A stretch of DNA of 43,211 bases from JAILZP01 sp037444185 (GTDB taxonomy: Bacteria; Bacillota; Desulfotomaculia; Desulfotomaculales; Desulfocucumaceae), in assembly GCA_037444185.1 (NCBI GenBank), contig JBBIMW010000016.1, positions 1-43,211 on the forward strand. The letters are read 5' to 3'. This document shows, piece by piece, positions 39,626-43,211 of this stretch. Position 1 is the first letter of the stretch, and every line of letters starts with the position of its first letter. Under the pieces are notes generated by a model. That model did not search any database, was not told the DNA's origin, and saw only the letters and a list, made by a program, of their open reading frames with translations. Made by a program: the position numbers and the translations under genes.

Positions 39626-41677
39626 ATGATAGCCAGGAACAAATCAAGGGATCGACCGCGTGAAACACCGAAGGTCACCGGTGAGATCAGTCGGCTCAGA
39701 CAAACAGAAGCAATCCTCCGCAACAGGAGCAGGATGCTGGAGTTATTGTCGGACTCAACCGCCAGATGCATTGAATTCCCTTTCGCAGCGGTGGACTATC
39801 AGCTGATTGCCGACCAGTTGCTGGAACTCACCGGCGCCACGGCCACGCTGGTTAATTCCTGGGATATGTCCCTGGGGCACGCCGTCACGGAGGCCATGGC
39901 GGGGCCGGAGGATCTCGCACAAAAGACAAAAAAACTTTTGGGATTCAATCCGGTGGGCCGGCGGTGGCGTGTCGGCCCACAGCTGAGGAAACGGCACAAA
40001 TCCGGCATAGTGGCTAAAATAGACGGCATACACAGCCTGTCCGGCGGACAAATTCCCCGCCAGATGTGCAAGCAGATTGAAAAAACATTGTACTTCGGCG
40101 ATATATACTGCGTCAACCTGATTCACGGAGAAGAGACGCTGGGCAACATAGTGATAATCATGCCCGCCGACGGACAGCTCAAGGAAAGCGGCATAGTAGA
40201 AATGTTCGCCAGGGTGGTGGCCGCCGCCATAGTGCGCAAGAGGGCCGAAAAGGCGATGCTGGAAAGCCAGGAGCGATACCGGCGCTTGGTGGAATATTCC
40301 CGGGACGCCGTTTTTATCGCTTCCCAGGATAAGCGATACGTCGAAATAAACCCCGCCACCTGCCAGCTGTTGGGCTACGAAAGGGAAGAACTGCTCCAGA
40401 TGGGCATTCCTGACATGATCCCATTCAAAATATTTGACATGCCACTTCTCGACAGGCTGGTCAAGCATGGATTTCTGTACTCCGAAGTCACCCTGAAGTC
40501 AAAAGACGGCCGGTTCATACCGGCTGAAATCAATGCCACCGTCCTGCCGGACGGAAATTATCTGGGTACGGTGCGGAACATTTCAGATCGCAGGCAGGCC
40601 GAAAAAGCCCTGCGGGAAAGCGAGCGTTTTCTGTCCAGCGTTTTTGAAAGCATACAGGACAGCCTTTCTGTTATCGACAAGGATTTCAACATCATTAAGA
40701 CCAATTCCGTGGCGGAACAGGCCAACCTCCATGCCATACCCCTGGTGGGGAAGAAATGTTACCGGGCGTATCATGGCTACGAAGATATTTGCCCCGGCTG
40801 CCCCGCCCTTGCGGCCCTCAGGGAAGGCAAAACAGCCAGGGCGGTGATGCCGAAAAAGGGGGAGAACGGTGAAACGGCCGGGTGGCTGGACCTCTACTGC
40901 TACCCCTTTGTGGACTTGACCACGGGGCAGACCAAGGGGGTAATAGTATATATCCGGGACATCACCGAAAAGCTTGAGATGGAACAGGAAATGGCCCGGC
41001 TGGAAAGGCTTAACCTGGTGGGTGAAATGGCTGCCAGCATCGGTCACGAGGTACGCAACCCGATGACCACGGTAAGGGGATTTCTCCAAATGCTGGGCGA
41101 AAAAAAGGAATATCTGAAGGACAGGGAATTTTTCGATCTGATGATTGAGGAACTGGACAGGGCCAATTCAATCATCACAAACTTTCTTTCCTTGGCCAAA
41201 AACACCCCCGTCGAACTTGAAAACCAGAACCTGAACGATATTTTGAATGCCATCTTCCCGTTGCTGACGGCCGATGCCGTCAATTCAAACATGGACATCA
41301 TCAAAGAAACCGGGATTGTTCCCGATTTACTGCTGAACGAGAAAGAAATCCGCCAGCTTATTCTCAACATCGTCCGCAACGGCCTGGAAGCCATGGATAA
41401 CGGGGGAACCATGACCATAAAAACCTTCATCGAAGGTGACGAAGTGGTCCTTTCCATAAAAGACCAGGGCGGAGGCATCAGACCGGATTTGCTGAACAAA
41501 ATAGGCACCCCCTTCTTTACCACCAAGGATCACGGCACCGGACTGGGGCTGGCCGTGTGCTACGGCATCGCCACCAGACATAATGCGGCCATCAATGTGG
41601 AAACAGGCCCCTTGGGAACCACTTTTTTAATCAGGTTCCAAATACGGGTCCCTTCTCCCGCCGCAGGCGGGACATAA
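39626..41677 (+). CDS. Sensor histidine kinase with GAF-like and PAS domains
   Basis: A 683-residue soluble two-component kinase. An N-terminal GAF-like region (about 40-210), a PAS domain (about 225-345, YRRLVEYSRDAVFIASQDK), a second PAS (about 350-455) with the cysteine motif CYRAYHGYEDICPGCP, then HisKA with the phospho-accepting H474 (IGHEVRNPMTTVRGF) and the ATPase with DQGGGI and DHGTGLGLAV. No membrane helix is visible, so it senses a cytoplasmic signal, perhaps redox through the cysteines. ATG at 39626 follows AGGTGAT; a TTG at 39578 would add 16 residues. No response regulator lies next to it. Closest in layout to sporulation-type kinases of Gram-positives. Confidence 0.88.
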   Translation: MIARNKSRDRPRETPKVTGEISRLRQTEAILRNRSRMLELLSDSTARCIEFPFAAVDYQLIADQLLELTGATATLVNSWDMSLGHAVTEAMAGPEDLAQKTKKLLGFNPVGRRWRVGPQLRKRHKSGIVAKIDGIHSLSGGQIPRQMCKQIEKTLYFGDIYCVNLIHGEETLGNIVIIMPADGQLKESGIVEMFARVVAAAIVRKRAEKAMLESQERYRRLVEYSRDAVFIASQDKRYVEINPATCQLLGYEREELLQMGIPDMIPFKIFDMPLLDRLVKHGFLYSEVTLKSKDGRFIPAEINATVLPDGNYLGTVRNISDRRQAEKALRESERFLSSVFESIQDSLSVIDKDFNIIKTNSVAEQANLHAIPLVGKKCYRAYHGYEDICPGCPALAALREGKTARAVMPKKGENGETAGWLDLYCYPFVDLTTGQTKGVIVYIRDITEKLEMEQEMARLERLNLVGEMAASIGHEVRNPMTTVRGFLQMLGEKKEYLKDREFFDLMIEELDRANSIITNFLSLAKNTPVELENQNLNDILNAIFPLLTADAVNSNMDIIKETGIVPDLLLNEKEIRQLILNIVRNGLEAMDNGGTMTIKTFIEGDEVVLSIKDQGGGIRPDLLNKIGTPFFTTKDHGTGLGLAVCYGIATRHNAAINVETGPLGTTFLIRFQIRVPSPAAGGT

Positions 41678-41852
41678 ACATATCCGGATCTAAGGCGGCG
41701 GATAAGTCGCCCCCGCTCATCGACAATGCCGAATATAAAAAAATTTGATTTTGAAAATAATTAAATTAAGGACATACTATTAAAAACAGAATATTACAGC
41801 AAAAGCGTTGTTTCAAAATTACTCCGGTATTGTAATTATTAGGGGTGAGTCA

Positions 41853-43070
41853 ATGGGGATGTTAGAAGGATTCAAGGTTCAAAACTTCGGGGTATTGAAG
41901 GATATTAAACTAGGCAAGTTATGGAACGACAGGGGCGGGTCCAAATTAACCCGCCTTGTAGTTGTAATTGGGAAAAACGGTGTGGGTAAAAGCACTCTTT
42001 TTGATGCATTCGGCTTTCTTTCCGATTGCTTGAAGGCGGGAGTGGAGGAAGCCTGTGACTTAAAACAAAGAGGTGGCTTTAAAAAAATAATTTCCATGGG
42101 ATCCAATGAACCCATTCGATTTGAGATTTACTACAGGGAGTCCCCAAACGAAAGACCAATAACATATGAATTGGAAATAGATATTGATGAATCTGATCGC
42201 CCATATGTTAAATCTGAAAGGCTTCGTCAACGAAGGAAGGGAATGTCAAAGGGACAACCTTTTTCGTTCCTCAACCTGGAAAATGGAAAAGGCGTTGCAT
42301 GGAAAGGAACCAGTTATGGTGAGGAAGAATCGGAAAAGGTTTCTGTGGAGCTTACCGATGCCAGGCACCTTGGCATAGCCACCTACGGAGTATTAAAGGA
42401 GCATCCAAGAATTGCCGCATTTCGCAGTTTTCTGGAGGGATGGTATCTTAGTTATTTCGACCCCAACGCTGCCCGGAGCCTTCCCATGGCTGGACCGCAA
42501 AAGCACCTGAACATACGCGGTGATAATCTTGGTAACGTAGTACAATATATGGAAAGGGAAAACCCTGAACAATTCAGGGAAATACTTAATAAGATCGCCA
42601 GCAAGATACCAGGCATAAGCAACATATCCACAAAAAAAACGGATGATGGCAGATTGCTGCTGCAATTTAATGATAAAGGATTTAAAGAACCATTCTATGC
42701 CCAGAAGATGTCAGATGGCACTCTTAAGCTCTTTGCCTATATGTTGCTGATTGAAGAACCGCTGCAACGTTCTTTTATATGCATTGAGGAACCTGAAAAT
42801 GGTCTTTACCACAAGCTTTTGGAAACATTGGCAAATGAATTCAGACAGCACGCTAATGATAGAAAAAGCAAGTCCCAAGTTTTTATTACAACCCATAGCC
42901 CATATTTTGTTGATGCTTTGAGCCCTGAAGAAGTATGGATCTTGGAGAAACAACAGGATGGTTTTTCAAGCATAAGACGCGCAAGTGACGATAAGATAGT
43001 TAAAAGTTTTATTGAAGAGGGAATACAGCTGGGCAGTCTCTGGTATAGTGATTATCTGGATAAGAGGTGA
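41853..43070 (+). CDS. OLD/RecF-like AAA ATPase (AAA_21 type)
   Basis: A 405-residue ABC-like ATPase. Walker A is GKNGVGKST (near residue 37), the D-loop/Walker B region CIEEPENGLYHKL (about 310-322) and the H-loop TTHSPYFVDAL (about 347). Proteins of this type are frequent in phage defence and toxin-antitoxin-like pairs with a TOPRIM or DUF4276 partner. ATG at 41853 has GGGGTGAG upstream; in-frame codons exist from 41808. The region is clearly more AT-rich than the rest of the window, suggesting horizontal acquisition. The next gene starts six bases after the stop, so the two form an operon. Confidence 0.82.
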   Translation: MGMLEGFKVQNFGVLKDIKLGKLWNDRGGSKLTRLVVVIGKNGVGKSTLFDAFGFLSDCLKAGVEEACDLKQRGGFKKIISMGSNEPIRFEIYYRESPNERPITYELEIDIDESDRPYVKSERLRQRRKGMSKGQPFSFLNLENGKGVAWKGTSYGEEESEKVSVELTDARHLGIATYGVLKEHPRIAAFRSFLEGWYLSYFDPNAARSLPMAGPQKHLNIRGDNLGNVVQYMERENPEQFREILNKIASKIPGISNISTKKTDDGRLLLQFNDKGFKEPFYAQKMSDGTLKLFAYMLLIEEPLQRSFICIEEPENGLYHKLLETLANEFRQHANDRKSKSQVFITTHSPYFVDALSPEEVWILEKQQDGFSSIRRASDDKIVKSFIEEGIQLGSLWYSDYLDKR

Positions 43071-43075
43071 GGGTG

Positions 43076-43204
43076 TTGCATTTTGAAGTGCTCGTAGAAG
43101 ATAAATCCGCAGGTATAGTTGTCGAGAATATCCTCAAAAAAATAAACAATAAACATCAGGGTTACGGCAAAGTCAGAAACTATCCAGAAGCCGCTCAATT
43201 TTAA
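43076..43204 (+). CDS. N-terminal part of a DUF4276-like partner gene (broken or incomplete)
   Basis: A 42-residue frame from TTG 43076 (GTG at 43073 is also possible) behind GAGGTGAG. The start LHFEVLVEDKSAGIVVENIL has the pattern of DUF4276/TOPRIM-like proteins, which commonly follow AAA_21 ATPases. A TAA at 43202-43204, seven bases before the window end, cuts the frame far short of the usual 200 or so residues. Either the gene is broken, the end is inaccurate, or it is a short unrelated peptide. Confidence 0.45.
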   Translation: MHFEVLVEDKSAGIVVENILKKINNKHQGYGKVRNYPEAAQF

Positions 43205-43211
43205 GGATGGG

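Noticed and set aside
1..43211. CRISPR arrays or cas genes
   Set aside because: No regularly spaced 25-40 base repeats and no Cas-like protein were seen; the short tandem array at 9975 has seven-base units without spacers.

Overview
The window looks like chromosomal DNA of a Gram-positive anaerobe of the Clostridia, most like the Peptococcaceae (Desulfotomaculum/Pelotomaculum type). This rests on moderate-to-high GC genes with strong AGGAGG-type ribosome sites, many TTG and GTG starts, lipoprotein-type binding proteins, a long acyl-CoA dehydrogenase, an ADP-forming acyl-CoA synthetase, an archaeal-type thymidylate synthase-like protein and several HD-GYP proteins. The lineage is inferred from gene content; no rRNA is present.

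Layout. 1-350: a miniature inverted-repeat element. 351-1701 (minus): a YibE/F membrane protein preceded by the stump of an ADP-ribosylglycohydrolase gene. 1831-3722: an operator-like palindrome and an acyl-CoA dehydrogenase. 3819-9801 (plus): four tightly packed genes, namely an SF1 helicase with a decayed phospholipase-D-like region and C-terminal zinc fingers, an unrecognised 265-residue protein, and two different P-loop ATPases of the DUF2791/BREX-ATPase type. This is the best candidate for an undescribed system. 9802-10212: repeats, a folded leader and a terminator in front of a TRAP transporter (10213-13108). 13203-15370 (minus): ADP-forming acyl-CoA synthetase beta and alpha. 15469-20994 (minus): a complete oligopeptide ABC operon, oppABCDF. 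21217-23129 (minus): a membrane HD-GYP protein, a DUF5317 protein and a 28-residue membrane peptide.

23324-29618 (plus): a chaperone operon (dnaK, a DnaJ/CbpA-like gene, cbpM-like, clpB) behind a good sigma-A promoter overlapped by a CtsR-like direct repeat. It carries no grpE or hrcA. A DnaC-like ATPase and an MntR/DtxR-type regulator follow. 31149-31629: tRNA-His, -Gln, -Lys and -Leu. 32058-35255: a small membrane-anchored protein, the thymidylate synthase-like protein, and a PAS-GGDEF-HD-GYP signalling gene split by a frameshift at a run of eight G. 35284-37637 (minus): a polar amino-acid ABC transporter. 37844-41677: a DMT exporter, DUF503, and a GAF/PAS histidine kinase. 41853-end: an AT-richer pair of an OLD/RecF-like AAA ATPase and the start of a small partner gene, probably acquired horizontally.

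Two families of short non-coding repeats run through the window. The copies of one family begin exactly at stop codons of dctM, oppC and the DUF503 gene. A copy of the other encodes the last residues and stop codon of clpB. Both binding-protein operons carry a perfect long hairpin directly after the binding-protein gene. Transport, acyl-CoA metabolism and c-di-GMP signalling dominate the rest, consistent with an organism that lives on organic acids and peptides.
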